From Kribbella soli (lineage in GTDB: Bacteria; Actinomycetota; Actinomycetes; Propionibacteriales; Kribbellaceae), in assembly GCF_004331345.1 (NCBI RefSeq), contig NZ_SJJZ01000002.1, forward strand, positions 1,054,001 through 1,118,000: a stretch of 64,000 bases of DNA. Direction: 5' to 3'. The notes under the pieces were generated by a model. That model did no database searches. It was not told the origin of the DNA and worked only from the letters and a program-made list of their open reading frames with translations. Both the position numbers and the translations under genes were made by a program. How positions within the stretch are numbered: position 1 is the stretch's first letter; each line of letters begins with the position of its first letter. Shown here piece by piece: positions 18,076 through 27,747 of this stretch.

Positions 18076-20022
18076 TCAACCACGCACGATGTGGTCGGCG
18101 ATGCGCAGGGCGCCTGCCAGGACAGTAAGGACTGGGTTTACGCCTCCGTTGGTGACGTGGACCGACGCGTCGGTGATCCAGAGGTTGTCGTGGCCCCAGA
18201 CGCGGCCGCGTGGATCGGTGACCGATCGGGCCGGGTCGTCGCCCATCCGGCAGGTTCCGGCCTGATGCTGACCGGTGCTGGCGGACCCCACCGTGCCGAC
18301 CTCGCCGACGGACGTGCGGATCGCGCCCGCTTCCTCGAGCCAGGCCTTGGCCTTGGCGCTCATGAAGCGATGGGAGCGGACGTCCTCGGGATGGATCGAC
18401 CCACTCGTCACCACCACCGGATTGCCGAACCGGTCGACGACGGACGGATCGACGCGGACACGTGATTCCGCCGACGTGACCTCCTGGATCGGACCGACCA
18501 CCCGGAGCATCCGCCGTACCTCACGCCGCATCGCCTGCACGCTCTCCGCACCGGCCGCGGGGATCAGCCCGGCACCGGTCAGATAGTCGTACGCCGACGC
18601 GGGCGTCGGCACGAACTCGTTGGCGAGCATGCCGCCGCCGACGATCCCGTCGTTCCCGTGCCGGAAGTCGCAGGTCGCGATCGAGACACCGGGACCGAGG
18701 AGATCGACCACCTCGTCCTCGAACAGCCCGACCGCACCGGCGTACACGTGCGCCTGCAGATGCCGGCCGACCTGATCCCGGTTGTTGCCGATCCCGTTCG
18801 GCTCGGCGTCGTGTGCACTGTTCAGGAGCAGCCGCGGCGTCTCCGAGGCACCCGCGGCGACCACCACCTCTTCGCACGAAACGGTCCGTCGCCAGATCCC
18901 GCCATACCCGTCGCTCGAGACCAGCGCGACGCCGACGACCCGGCCGGTCGCGTCGGTGACGAGTCGCTCGGCCGTCATCTCCGTGACCAATGTGCAGTTC
19001 CCGGTCGCGAGCGCTGCGGGCAGCGCGGTGTTGTGCGTCCCGGCCTTCGCCTCGACCGGGCAGGCGAACCCGACGCACAGGCCGCACCGCACACACCCGG
19101 AGCGGCCTTGGTAGTCGACCGAGTTGATCAGCAGCGGTACGTCGAGAGTGCCCCAGCCGAGCCGCTCGGCGGCTCCCGCCAACAGGTCAGCCGGACCGGT
19201 TCTAGGCAGCGGCGGCATCGGAAGCGGGATCGACCGCGGCCCGTGCCACGGGTCCACGCCACCACCGCTCACCCCGAACCGTTGCTCCGCCAACGAGTAG
19301 TAGGGCTCCAGCTCGTCGTACGAGATCGGCCAGTCGGCGAGCGCACTTCCCTCCGGTACGCCGTACGTCGTGGCCATCCGGAAGTCCTGCGGCACGAACC
19401 GCCACGCCTGCGCGCCGTACACCCGCGTGCCGCCGCCGACCGTGAACGCGTTGTTCCCCCACCCGCCGTCCGGCGGCAGCACCTCGCTCCGCACACCGTC
19501 CACCACTGACACCCTCGGCCGCCCCGCCGGGTCCGGATCCGTCACCGCCGGCAGACCAGCCACCGACCGGGGATTCCGCAGGTGGTCGCGCGCCAACGAC
19601 TCCGTCGACGGGTAGCTGCCCAGTTCGACGACCAGCACCGACCGCCCGGACTCCGCCAGCACCTGGGCCGCCGCACCCCCACCGGCACCCGAGCCGACCA
19701 CCACGCAGTCGTACCGCTCCCCCAACTCGTCCCGAGGCGTCACGCGCAACTCGGTCTGCACCGAGCCGAACTCCCCACTCCGCCACCCGACCGTCTCCCA
19801 GACCGCCGGCTCCGCGTAGTACCCCTGCGCAAGCAGCCGCACCAGCCAGGCCCGGTCCGCACCCGCCTCGTCCGCCAGCGCACGCTCGACCCGCCCGGCC
19901 CAGTCCGGCCGATCCTCCGTCAGCACCCGCTCGACAAACTCCGCCGCCGCCCATCCCTCCCCCGGCAGCACGATCTCCGCCAACCGCCCCAACTCACTCC
20001 GCTGCTCCTCAGACAAGCGCAC
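18076..20022 (-). CDS. GMC-family FAD oxidoreductase with N-terminal extension
   Basis: About 648 residues. The FAD-binding loop CVVVGSGAGGGAAAQ lies near residue 105; before it is an alpha-helical extension resembling the gluconate dehydrogenase small-subunit-like domain found fused in some members. A cysteine-rich segment GCVRCGLCVGFACPVEAK lies in mid-protein, and the C-terminus has the GMC pattern with GQHQAGTCRMG and VTNGGVNPVLTVLA. The GTG at 20022 has AAGGA 8 bases upstream; GTG 20046 is an alternative. Oxidises an alcohol or sugar; the electron acceptor is not evident. Confidence 0.88.
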   Translation of the reverse strand: MRLSEEQRSELGRLAEIVLPGEGWAAAEFVERVLTEDRPDWAGRVERALADEAGADRAWLVRLLAQGYYAEPAVWETVGWRSGEFGSVQTELRVTPRDELGERYDCVVVGSGAGGGAAAQVLAESGRSVLVVELGSYPSTESLARDHLRNPRSVAGLPAVTDPDPAGRPRVSVVDGVRSEVLPPDGGWGNNAFTVGGGTRVYGAQAWRFVPQDFRMATTYGVPEGSALADWPISYDELEPYYSLAEQRFGVSGGGVDPWHGPRSIPLPMPPLPRTGPADLLAGAAERLGWGTLDVPLLINSVDYQGRSGCVRCGLCVGFACPVEAKAGTHNTALPAALATGNCTLVTEMTAERLVTDATGRVVGVALVSSDGYGGIWRRTVSCEEVVVAAGASETPRLLLNSAHDAEPNGIGNNRDQVGRHLQAHVYAGAVGLFEDEVVDLLGPGVSIATCDFRHGNDGIVGGGMLANEFVPTPASAYDYLTGAGLIPAAGAESVQAMRREVRRMLRVVGPIQEVTSAESRVRVDPSVVDRFGNPVVVTSGSIHPEDVRSHRFMSAKAKAWLEEAGAIRTSVGEVGTVGSASTGQHQAGTCRMGDDPARSVTDPRGRVWGHDNLWITDASVHVTNGGVNPVLTVLAGALRIADHIVRG

Positions 20023-20101
20023 GAGCAAAATCCTTTCACGCACCACCGCCGCCCGCAGCTTTGTACTTGCGGGTCCATTTTTCGCGAGGAACGCTGTGGG
20101 T

Positions 20102-21199
20102 ATGGCACTTGACGACTACTACCTGCTCGGGCGGTCGGGGCTGCGTGTCAGCCGGCTCGCACTGGGCACCATGAACTTCGGGCAAGCCGGGTTCCACGCG
20201 CCGTACGGCAAGACCGAGGACGAGGCGCGGGCGATCTTCCGGGCCTATATCGATGCCGGTGGCAACTTCATCGACACCGCCGACTTCTACACCGCGGGTG
20301 AGAGCGAACGGATCCTCGGCCGGCTGATCGCCGAGGCCGGTGTCCGGGAGCGGATGGTTCTCACCACGAAGGCGACCAACAGCGTCGACTCCGGCGACCC
20401 GAACGCGGGCGGCAACAGCCGCAAGCACCTGATCCGCGCGCTGGACGAGTCCTTGCGCCGGCTCGGCACCGACTACGTCGACCTGTTCCTGCTGCACACC
20501 TGGGACCGCATCACCCCGGTCGACGAGGTACTGCGGACCCTCGACGACCTGGCCCGCGCCGGCAAGATCAGGTACGCCGGGTTGTCCGACGTACCCGCCT
20601 GGTACGCCGCTCGCGCGCAGACTCTCGCCGACGCGCATTCGCTGACCCCGATGGTGAGCCTGCAACTGCCGTACTCGCTGATCGAGCGGACGATCGAGAC
20701 CGAGCACGTACCGGTCGCCCAGCAACTCGGACTGGGTGTCACCGCGTGGAGTCCGCTCGGCGGCGGCTTCCTGACCGGGAAGTACCAGCGCGACGACGCC
20801 CAGCAGATCGCGGGCGAAGGCCGTCTCACCGGCGACGGCGCGACCGGGCGGACCTGGTCCGACCGCGAGTGGGACCTGCTGACGACCGTGCGCGACGTGG
20901 CCGAGAAGCTCGGCGTGACAATGGCCCAGGTCGCCGTCAGCTGGACCGCCACCCAGCCGGGCGTCGCGTCCGCGATCGTCGGCGCGAGCCGTCCGGAGCA
21001 ACTGGAGTCCAGCATCGCGGCCCTCGGGTTCGAGTTGCCGGGCGAGCTCCGCGCGGCCCTCGACGACGCCAGCGCCGTACCGCCGTCGTCGGTCTACCGG
21101 ATGTTCACGCCGGAGTACCAGAACTGGATCATCAACCCGGGCGCGAAGGTCGCCGACAAACCGGCTGGCTACCGGCCGCCGGTCGTCAACTGGCGTTAG
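20102..21199 (+). CDS. Aldo/keto reductase
   Basis: About 365 residues; tetrad D58, Y63, K90 and H132 can be read (FIDTADFYT, LTTKATN, FLLHTWD), and VGASRPEQLESS marks the cofactor site. Stand-alone gene, divergent from the GMC oxidoreductase. The start is uncertain between ATG 20102 and in-frame GTG 20096; AGGAA at 20087-20091 fits either loosely. It overlaps the convergent TetR gene by 14 bases. Confidence 0.92.
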   Translation: MALDDYYLLGRSGLRVSRLALGTMNFGQAGFHAPYGKTEDEARAIFRAYIDAGGNFIDTADFYTAGESERILGRLIAEAGVRERMVLTTKATNSVDSGDPNAGGNSRKHLIRALDESLRRLGTDYVDLFLLHTWDRITPVDEVLRTLDDLARAGKIRYAGLSDVPAWYAARAQTLADAHSLTPMVSLQLPYSLIERTIETEHVPVAQQLGLGVTAWSPLGGGFLTGKYQRDDAQQIAGEGRLTGDGATGRTWSDREWDLLTTVRDVAEKLGVTMAQVAVSWTATQPGVASAIVGASRPEQLESSIAALGFELPGELRAALDDASAVPPSSVYRMFTPEYQNWIINPGAKVADKPAGYRPPVVNWR

Positions 21200-21776
21200 T
21201 CCGCAGGTAGTCCAGGCACAGGTCGAGCGCGTACTCCAGATGCGTCGACGTTCCCGACGACATCAAGATCGCGACGCCGCCCTGGATCGCGGCGATCAGC
21301 GCGGCCGAGGCGCGGGCGGGATCCACAGCGGCACGGATCTCGCCCGCGGCCTTCATCTCTTCGATGCCGAGTTCGAGCCGGTGCTGCCATTGCGCGAGCA
21401 ACTGAGCGGTCACCGCTTGCGCGGCCGGAGTGTGCCGGCCGATTTCGGTGATCAGTACGCCGAGCGGACAGTTCACGCCCTGCCGCCGGTACTTCTCGAC
21501 GACGGCGTCACGCCAGTCGTGCCACGCGTCCCAGCTGGTCAGCTGCCCGAGGTGCGGCTCCTGATCCTCGAGCACCTGCTCGGCCTCGCGCTCGGCGACC
21601 GCGAGCAGCAACTGTTCCTTGCCGTCCGGGAAGTAGTGGAACAGCTGACTCTTGCCGGTCCGGCTGCGCCGGCCGATGTCGTCCAGCTTCACCGAGCTGA
21701 TCCCGCGCTCGCGGATCTCGGCCGCGGCCGCCGCCACGATCCGCTCCCGCGTCGCCGCACCCTTCGCCGTCAGCAC
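21186..21776 (-). CDS. TetR-family regulator
   Basis: About 196 residues. DNA-binding domain: TRERIVAAAAAEIRERGISS and LDDIGRRSRTGKSQLFHYF. The C-terminal domain with NCPLGVLITEIGRHTPA and AAIQGGVAILM fits the YxaF/LmrA-like TetR C-terminal class. GTG 21776 is preceded by TACATT at 7 bases, so a leaderless start is favoured over an in-frame ATG at 21815, which would overlap the neighbouring gene. Possible target: the convergent reductase or the next gene; not shown by sequence. Confidence 0.88.
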   Translation of the reverse strand: MLTAKGAATRERIVAAAAAEIRERGISSVKLDDIGRRSRTGKSQLFHYFPDGKEQLLLAVAEREAEQVLEDQEPHLGQLTSWDAWHDWRDAVVEKYRRQGVNCPLGVLITEIGRHTPAAQAVTAQLLAQWQHRLELGIEEMKAAGEIRAAVDPARASAALIAAIQGGVAILMSSGTSTHLEYALDLCLDYLRTNAS

Positions 21777-21798
21777 GCCCTCAAATGTACCCGCAGGT

Positions 21799-22809
21799 TC
21801 AGCTCCGCGACTCATTCAGGCTGCCCAGCGCAGCGAACACCGGTTTCGGCTCCCAGTGCCCGTCGTCGTCGACTGCGACCAGCCCGTACGACGAGAGGTC
21901 GAGGTCATGCTCCGGGTCGTCCGGCCGGTGCGGCAACGCGAAACCCGCGAAGCTGAACCAGAACGCCGCGGCCAGTTCGATCCGGTCGAACTCCTCGACG
22001 AGTTCGAACAGGTACTCCACTTGTTCCTCCTCGTTCCGCTCGAACGCGCCGTTGATCGCCGGCGGGTCGACGCTGCGGTTCACGATCATCCAGCCGGTCC
22101 CGCCGCGGTCCGCCGCGCCGCGGTACGCGCAGCAGCCGAACTCGGTCGCGACGACCGGCTTACCCCACTTCTTCCGTCCGGCCAGTTCGTCGGCGAAGGT
22201 CGCCGCGTTGGCCGCGTCCCGGTACGCGTCGACGCTGACGATGTCGAACAGGTCCCAGTTCACGTCCTCCCACATTCCTGCGGCGTACGTGATCCGGCCG
22301 CCGAAGACGCTCCGCGCGGCGGCCGACAGTTGTTCCTGTACGTCGCCCCAACGCGCAAGCCCTGCCTGCAGTTGAGTGAGCTTGGCCGGATCGGTCCAGG
22401 TCGCTGGATCGGCCATCAGTGCCAGCCGCTCCCCCGAGGTCTCACCAGGGATGAATCCCTTGCAGAACACGGAAAGCTCGCACCCCAGCACCAGGACGAC
22501 CTCGCCTCGCCCCGACTGCCGCAAGGTCTCCGCGCGGCGAGCACAGTCGGTCAGGAAGGCGACGAACTCGTCCGGGTCCAGATCCATCGGCACCGGCGAG
22601 AACCACAGGTCGAGCCCGGCCGCCAGCGCCGCGTCACCCGCCAGCACGAGCCGGTCCGGATCGTTCCCCGACACGCGGACCGCCGGCGCGTGCAACTCGT
22701 CCGCGATCACCGTCAGGTCGTGGCGCACCGCCGCCGGTTCGAAGCGCTCCCGCGTACTGCGGCCGTCGTACCGGAGACCGGTGTCGTAGTTCACCCCGAT
22801 GGAAAGCAT
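21799..22809 (-). CDS. GH-A-like TIM-barrel glycosidase-like protein
   Basis: A 336-residue cytoplasmic protein without signal peptide, beginning MLSIGVNYDTGLRYDGRSTR. Two candidate catalytic acids are in strand-end positions: LVLGCELSVF and VVATEFGCCAY, as in clan GH-A retaining glycosidases. Similar actinobacterial proteins carry the label abortive phage infection protein, for which I know no mechanism. Leaderless: TATCGT lies 7 bases before the ATG; divergent from a TetR gene. Function unassigned. Confidence 0.65.
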   Translation of the reverse strand: MLSIGVNYDTGLRYDGRSTRERFEPAAVRHDLTVIADELHAPAVRVSGNDPDRLVLAGDAALAAGLDLWFSPVPMDLDPDEFVAFLTDCARRAETLRQSGRGEVVLVLGCELSVFCKGFIPGETSGERLALMADPATWTDPAKLTQLQAGLARWGDVQEQLSAAARSVFGGRITYAAGMWEDVNWDLFDIVSVDAYRDAANAATFADELAGRKKWGKPVVATEFGCCAYRGAADRGGTGWMIVNRSVDPPAINGAFERNEEEQVEYLFELVEEFDRIELAAAFWFSFAGFALPHRPDDPEHDLDLSSYGLVAVDDDGHWEPKPVFAALGSLNESRS

Positions 22810-22833
22810 GCCCAGCACGATAGCAATCAAAGT

Positions 22834-22865
22834 CATACTCAGTACATCTTTTTATCCAGTATGGT
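22834..22865 (+). promoter_or_regulatory. Inverted repeat and -10 box at a TetR promoter
   Basis: CATACT (22834-22839) and AGTATG (22858-22863) form 6-base arms over 30 bases of AT-rich DNA in the region between divergent genes. The right arm overlaps TATGGT (22860-22865), the apparent -10 box 7 bases before the TetR ATG. Likely autoregulatory TetR operator. Confidence 0.5.
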
Positions 22866-22872
22866 TGGCGTC

Positions 22873-23517
22873 ATGGAGCAACTGGGGCGCCGGGAGCGGA
22901 AGAAGGCCGAGGTCCGGGCCCGGATCTCGGAGTTCGCGACCGCGATGTTTCTCGAGCGCGGGTTCGACGCGGTGTCGGTGTCCGAGGTCGCCGAGGCGGC
23001 GGACGTGGCCCGGCCGACGGTGTTCGCGCACTTCGCCCGCAAGGAGGACCTGCTGTTCGACCGGTACCCCGAGGCCGAGGCCCTGATGGTTGCCGCGATC
23101 AGCGACCGTCCGGACGGCACGTCCGCGGTCCAGGCACTGTCCGATCTGCTCGTCAGGCTCGCCGACGAGGGCCATCCGCTGTCCACGATCCGCGGGCAGT
23201 TCCGCCGCTTCTGGGAGGTCGTCGCCGAGTCGCGGGCGCTCCAGTCCCGCGCCCGCGAGCTCCTCGAGCAGATCGAGCAGGCGATCGCCGCCGCGATGGC
23301 GCGCACCGCCGTCCCCGAGCCGCAACTGACCGCCGCGCTCGCCGTCGCCGCCTACCGCACCGTCCATCTGACAGCGGTACGGCGGATCCTCGACGGCGAG
23401 GACGACACGGTCGTGGCGGCGGACCACCGCGCGCAGACCGTTCACGCCCTCGCCGTCGTCGACGGTCACCTCGCGGGCCTGCGGAACCAGACCACGGCCG
23501 CGGCGACCGCCAGGTAG
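22873..23517 (+). CDS. TetR-family regulator
   Basis: About 214 residues, starting MEQLGRRERKKAEVRARISE with the helix-turn-helix AEAADVARPTVFAHFARKED. ATG 22873 is chosen because a TATGGT -10 lies 7 bases upstream; ATG 22861 is possible. Overlaps the convergent DoxX gene by 52 bases at its 3' end, so both C-termini share DNA. Probable targets are the divergent TIM-barrel gene and itself. Confidence 0.9.
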   Translation: MEQLGRRERKKAEVRARISEFATAMFLERGFDAVSVSEVAEAADVARPTVFAHFARKEDLLFDRYPEAEALMVAAISDRPDGTSAVQALSDLLVRLADEGHPLSTIRGQFRRFWEVVAESRALQSRARELLEQIEQAIAAAMARTAVPEPQLTAALAVAAYRTVHLTAVRRILDGEDDTVVAADHRAQTVHALAVVDGHLAGLRNQTTAAATAR

Positions 23518-23840
23518 CCCAGCGGGATCGCCGGCGACGCCCCGAACAGGAACACGTTGGTGGCGCTCGCGCCGACCATCAGCCCGACCAGACCGAGCGC
23601 GGCCAGCCGGCACAGTCGTGGGATCAGCAGACCGATCGCCCCGGCGAGTTCGAGCGTCCCGACCACGTACCGCAGCCATTGCCCGGCACCGATCTCGGCG
23701 AACATGTCGACCATCAGCGGGTCGCCTGTCAGCTTCGGCACGGCCGCCATCACGAACAGCACGGCCAGTACCGCCTGCACCACCCACAGCGCCACGGTCC
23801 GCGGACGGACGGTCCGGCGGGTCGTCACCGTCGTACTCAT
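23466..23840 (-). CDS. DoxX-family membrane protein
   Basis: A 124-residue protein with four predicted membrane segments. The DoxX feature is VLAVLFVMAAVPKLTGDPLM followed by VGTLELAGAIGLLIPRL. GGAGAA lies just before the ATG at 23840. Members are linked to quinone or oxidative-stress functions, but the role here is unknown. Confidence 0.88.
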   Translation of the reverse strand: MSTTVTTRRTVRPRTVALWVVQAVLAVLFVMAAVPKLTGDPLMVDMFAEIGAGQWLRYVVGTLELAGAIGLLIPRLCRLAALGLVGLMVGASATNVFLFGASPAIPLGYLAVAAAVVWFRRPAR

Positions 23841-23926
23841 GAGCTTCTCCTTCGTCGTCGTGTTTCCGGTACGACGAAGATCTCGCCGGCTGCCCGCAGC
23901 GGGCATCCGTGGCGACTACGGATCCA

Positions 23927-24454
23927 CTACGGAGCGAGGTTGGTGGCGATCGTCCGGGCGCAGTCGACGGACTCGGCGTGCGAGCTGTCCACCTCGACGT
24001 CGTACGTGACGCCCTCGTGGACGACGTACGCCTGCTGCTCGGCCATGCCGCGGGCGCGGTTGCCGCGCGCGAGTTCGCGGCCCGCGGCGATCTCCGGGGC
24101 GCAGTGGACGCCTACGAAGACGGTCTCGACGTCCCCGATCGCGTCCAGCCAGCGCTGCTGCGAACCGGCGCCGCCGAGGAACACGTCGTCGACGATCACC
24201 CGGCCGCCGGCCCGGCACATGGCCACGATCCCGGCGGTCCAGGCCGCGTCCAGCTCCCGGAACGCGGGCCCGACCGACACCTCGCCGCCCGGCCCGATCT
24301 CGATGCCGCCGTCCATCACAGCGGGCAGCGCGTCCACGAAGTCGTCCACACTGAACCCGAGCCAGGGCTCCGGCAGCACCGCCTGCAGACACCGCACGAT
24401 CCCGGTCTTCCCGGAACTGGACCCACCGTTGATGATGATCAGTCGAGCCGTCAC
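23927..24454 (-). CDS. Chloramphenicol phosphotransferase-like kinase
   Basis: A 175-residue P-loop protein: [20 protein letters not shown] with Walker A at residues 10-17, then [10 protein letters not shown] with the aspartate pair expected for the catalytic base, and [10 protein letters not shown]. This matches the CPT family, whose founder phosphorylates chloramphenicol in its producer. The GTG at 24454 overlaps the stop of the MFS gene (GTGA), so it is co-transcribed with a transporter. Substrate unproven; resistance or a small-molecule kinase role are both possible. Confidence 0.85.
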   Translation of the reverse strand: MTARLIIINGGSSSGKTGIVRCLQAVLPEPWLGFSVDDFVDALPAVMDGGIEIGPGGEVSVGPAFRELDAAWTAGIVAMCRAGGRVIVDDVFLGGAGSQQRWLDAIGDVETVFVGVHCAPEIAAGRELARGNRARGMAEQQAYVVHEGVTYDVEVDSSHAESVDCARTIATNLAP

Positions 24455-25698
24455 GCCCGCAAGGCTAGGGCCTTACCGGCCGCGTCCTCGACAGATTTCC
24501 GCCGCGCCAGCCCCAGGATCGGCAGGGCGAGCGCCTGGATCCCCGCCGACACCAGGTACGCCGGTCCGTAGCCCCAGACGTCCGCGGAGCGACCGAGCGT
24601 CGGCTGGATCACGACCCCACCGGCCGAGCCGAGCAGACTGTCGAACGACAGCACCGTCGCCCGCTGCGCCGACGGGATGTGACTGTTCAGGTACGCCTGC
24701 CGCACCGGCGACATCGCGGCGAACAGCGTGCCCCACACCATCAGCAGCACCAGCGCCACCCCGAACGACGTCACCACGCCCATCACCGCGATCACCGTCC
24801 CGGACGCGGCGATCGCGCCGATCAGGATCCCGATCCGATCGTGGATCAGACGCGAGAGGTACGACGCGGACGCGCCACCGGCGATCTGTGCACCGGCGAC
24901 GATGCCCGCCGACAAACCGGCGATCGCGTACGAGCCGGTGTGCCCGTAGAGCTCGAGCAGATACGGCTGCGCGGCGTAGAAGCCGTAGACGCTCACCCCG
25001 GCCGTGAACGGCCCGGCGAGCATCACCCAGCGGACCCGCCGGTTGAGCAGCCCGTGCCGGAGCGACGCCCGGACGATCCCGGCCATCTCGACCCGCACCG
25101 ACGTCCGCGGCGCCGGGGTGAAGCCGATGTCCCGCATCGACCGCCACGCGACCACGAACGTGGCCATCAGCAACAACGCGCGAACGACGTACGGCGTCCC
25201 CAGGTTCGTGAGCTGCGCCAGCACTCCGCCGCCGATCGAGCCGCCCATCATCGCGATCCCGCTCGCCACCTGCCCCTTCGCGAACGCCGCGTCCAGCGAC
25301 CCTTCGTACCGGGTCGCGTGCAGCCCGTCGACGAGCCAGGCCTCGGTCGCGCCGCTGAAGAAGGTGAACCCGAGACCGAGCAGCATCGACACCACTGCCC
25401 AGAGCACGAACGGCGCGTGGGTCCGCCACAGCACCAGGTAGAGCAGGGTGGTCCCGATCAGGGTGGCTGTGCCGAGAAGGTACGACGTACGCCGTCCGAC
25501 CGTGTCCGCGACAACGCCGGTCGGCACCTCGAACAGCACCATGCCGGCGGTGAAGAACGCGTTCGCGGCGAACGTCTTCCCGATGCTCAGCCCGGCGTCG
25601 AGCAGGAACAACGTGTTGATGCCCCAGATCATCGACGACGCCCCCGTCGACACCGCGACCAGCGTCAGGTAGGTCCGCAGTACTCGCTCGGCTGTCAT
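24451..25698 (-). CDS. MFS transporter
   Basis: A 415-residue major-facilitator protein with about 12 membrane segments. The loop motif [14 protein letters not shown] between helices 2 and 3 and [20 protein letters not shown] in the second half are visible. Probably a proton-driven exporter. It is upstream of the CPT-like kinase in one operon, a pairing that suggests handling of one small molecule by export and phosphorylation. Confidence 0.9.
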   Translation of the reverse strand: MTAERVLRTYLTLVAVSTGASSMIWGINTLFLLDAGLSIGKTFAANAFFTAGMVLFEVPTGVVADTVGRRTSYLLGTATLIGTTLLYLVLWRTHAPFVLWAVVSMLLGLGFTFFSGATEAWLVDGLHATRYEGSLDAAFAKGQVASGIAMMGGSIGGGVLAQLTNLGTPYVVRALLLMATFVVAWRSMRDIGFTPAPRTSVRVEMAGIVRASLRHGLLNRRVRWVMLAGPFTAGVSVYGFYAAQPYLLELYGHTGSYAIAGLSAGIVAGAQIAGGASASYLSRLIHDRIGILIGAIAASGTVIAVMGVVTSFGVALVLLMVWGTLFAAMSPVRQAYLNSHIPSAQRATVLSFDSLLGSAGGVVIQPTLGRSADVWGYGPAYLVSAGIQALALPILGLARRKSVEDAAGKALALRA

Positions 25699-25774
25699 AT
25701 CAGGTACGTCGGAGCCGTGGCGGACGGCTCGACATGCGCTGCGCTCGCTCCCCGGGCGGGTATCGTGCCGGGAC

Positions 25775-27727
25775 GTGACGGATCAGCAGGCGGAGACGGC
25801 GGAGGCCGCGGAGACACCCGCGCCGAACGCCCACAACACGGCCAAGCTCGCAGTGATCGTCGGCGCACTCGGTGTCGTGTTCGGCGATATCGGGACCAGC
25901 CCGATCTACACCCTCCAGACGGTGTTCAACCCCGAGGACCCGCACCCGGTGCCGGTCAGCGACAACAACGTCTACGGCGTCGTGTCGCTGATCTTCTGGT
26001 CGGTGATGATCATCGTCACCGTCACGTACATCTTGCTCGCGATGCGCGCCGACAACGACGGCGAGGGCGGCGTGATGGCGCTCATCACGCTGCTGCGCCG
26101 CTGGCGTTCGACGCATCCGGGCCGCCGGGCCGCGGCCGTCCTCGCGGCGGTCGGCCTGTTCGGGGCGTCGCTGTTCTTCGGTGACGGCATCATCACCCCG
26201 GCGATCTCGGTGCTGTCCGCGGTCGAGGGCCTCAAAACCGTCGAACCGTCGCTGGCCGAGTACGTCGTACCGATCACCGCGGTGATCATCACCGTGCTGT
26301 TCCTGGTCCAGCGTCGCGGGACCGAATCGGTCGGCCGGGTCTTCGGTCCCGTGATGATCGCCTGGTTCACGGTGATCGGCGCAGCCGGGATCGGCGGCAT
26401 CGTCGAGGACGCGGCGATCCTCAAGGCGCTCTCCCCGACGTACGCGATCGCGTTCCTGGCCGGGCACTTCCACATCGCGTTCTTCGCGCTCGCGGCGATC
26501 GTGCTCGCGGTCACCGGCGCGGAGGCGCTGTACGCCGACATGGGCCACTTCGGCCGCCGCTCGATCAGTCGCGGCTGGCTGTTCCTGGTCTTCCCGGCCT
26601 GCACGCTCAGCTACCTGGGTCAGGGCGCGCTGATCTTGAAGGACCACGACAACGTCAGCGGCCCGTTCTTCCTGCTGGTCCCGGAGTGGGCCCGGCTGCC
26701 GCTGGTACTGCTCGCGACCGCGGCCACCGTGATCGCGTCGCAGGCGGTGATCACCGGCGCCTACTCGGTCGCGTCGCACGCCGCGCAGCTCGGGTACCTG
26801 CCGCGGCTCCGGGTGACGCACACCTCGGCGACGACGGTGGGCCAGATCTACGTCCCGTTCGTCAACTGGCTGCTGTTCGTCTCGGTACTGACGCTGATCT
26901 TCGCGTTCCGCAGTTCGGGCGCCCTGGCGTACGCGTACGGCATGACGGTGACCGGCACGATCAGCATCACGACCTTGCTGTTCTTCTACGTCGCGCACTA
27001 CCGCTGGAACGTCCCGAGGTGGCTGATCGCGCTCGGAGCGGTGCCGCTGCTCACGGTCGACCTGCTGTTCATCGGAGCGAACCTGACCAAACTGGTGCAC
27101 GGCGCGTGGCTGCCGCTGCTGATCGCGCTGATCGCATTCACGGTGATGACGACCTGGCAGCGCGGCCGCGAGGTCGTGACGGCCGAGCGGGAACGCGCCG
27201 AGGGTTCGCTGCAGGAGTTCATCGACCAGATGCGCGCCGGCACGATGCCGATCCGCACGGTTCCGGGGACGGCGATCTTCCTGAACCGCGGCGGCGTCAG
27301 CGCTCCCCTCGCACTGCGGGCGAACGTCGAGCACAACCAGGTCCGGCACGAGCACGTGGTGATCGTTGCGATCGCCACGGAGCCGGTGCCGCGGGTCGCC
27401 GAGGACCAGCGGGTCACGGTCGACGACCTTGGGTACGGCGACGACGGGATCACGCACGTCACGATCAAGTTCGGGTACATGGAGTCCCCCGACGTACCGG
27501 CCGCCCTGGCGCGGCTGGACCCGGCCGACTCCGAAGGCCCGCTCGATCTCGACAAGGCGTCGTACTTCCTGTCCAAGATCGAGCTCCGCCGCGGCAAGGC
27601 CGCCACGATGGCGGGCTGGCGCAAGCAGTTGTTCCTCGCCACCTCGCACATCACCGCCGACGCCGCCGAACACTTCGGTCTCCCCCAGGACCGCACGGTC
27701 ATCATCGGCTCCCATATCGAGTTGTAG
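25775..27727 (+). CDS. kup: Kup-type potassium uptake protein
   Basis: A 650-residue potassium/proton symporter. The Kup signature GVVFGDIGTSPIYTLQTVF is at residues about 34-52, followed by 12 membrane segments (FGASLFFGDGIITPAISVLS, TGAEALYADMGHFG) and a cytoplasmic C-terminal domain ending SHIEL. The GTG at 25775 follows a TATCGT box by 8 bases. No c-di-AMP riboswitch is recognisable, as the leader is too short. Confidence 0.96.
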   Translation: MTDQQAETAEAAETPAPNAHNTAKLAVIVGALGVVFGDIGTSPIYTLQTVFNPEDPHPVPVSDNNVYGVVSLIFWSVMIIVTVTYILLAMRADNDGEGGVMALITLLRRWRSTHPGRRAAAVLAAVGLFGASLFFGDGIITPAISVLSAVEGLKTVEPSLAEYVVPITAVIITVLFLVQRRGTESVGRVFGPVMIAWFTVIGAAGIGGIVEDAAILKALSPTYAIAFLAGHFHIAFFALAAIVLAVTGAEALYADMGHFGRRSISRGWLFLVFPACTLSYLGQGALILKDHDNVSGPFFLLVPEWARLPLVLLATAATVIASQAVITGAYSVASHAAQLGYLPRLRVTHTSATTVGQIYVPFVNWLLFVSVLTLIFAFRSSGALAYAYGMTVTGTISITTLLFFYVAHYRWNVPRWLIALGAVPLLTVDLLFIGANLTKLVHGAWLPLLIALIAFTVMTTWQRGREVVTAERERAEGSLQEFIDQMRAGTMPIRTVPGTAIFLNRGGVSAPLALRANVEHNQVRHEHVVIVAIATEPVPRVAEDQRVTVDDLGYGDDGITHVTIKFGYMESPDVPAALARLDPADSEGPLDLDKASYFLSKIELRRGKAATMAGWRKQLFLATSHITADAAEHFGLPQDRTVIIGSHIEL

Positions 27728-27747
27728 ACCCATGGAGGATTAGACGC

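Noticed and set aside
21777..21815. Longer TetR start at ATG 21815
   Set aside because: It would run the TetR gene across the stop of its upstream neighbour and across a good -10 box; GTG 21776 at the leaderless distance fits better.
25699..25774. c-di-AMP riboswitch before kup
   Set aside because: The intergenic space is under 80 bases and the start looks leaderless, so there is no room for the element.
25700..27733. Long minus-strand open frame opposite kup
   Set aside because: Its product is almost entirely Arg/Asp/Gln/Val with no recognisable domain, the usual antisense shadow of a high-GC gene; Kup on the plus strand is unmistakable.
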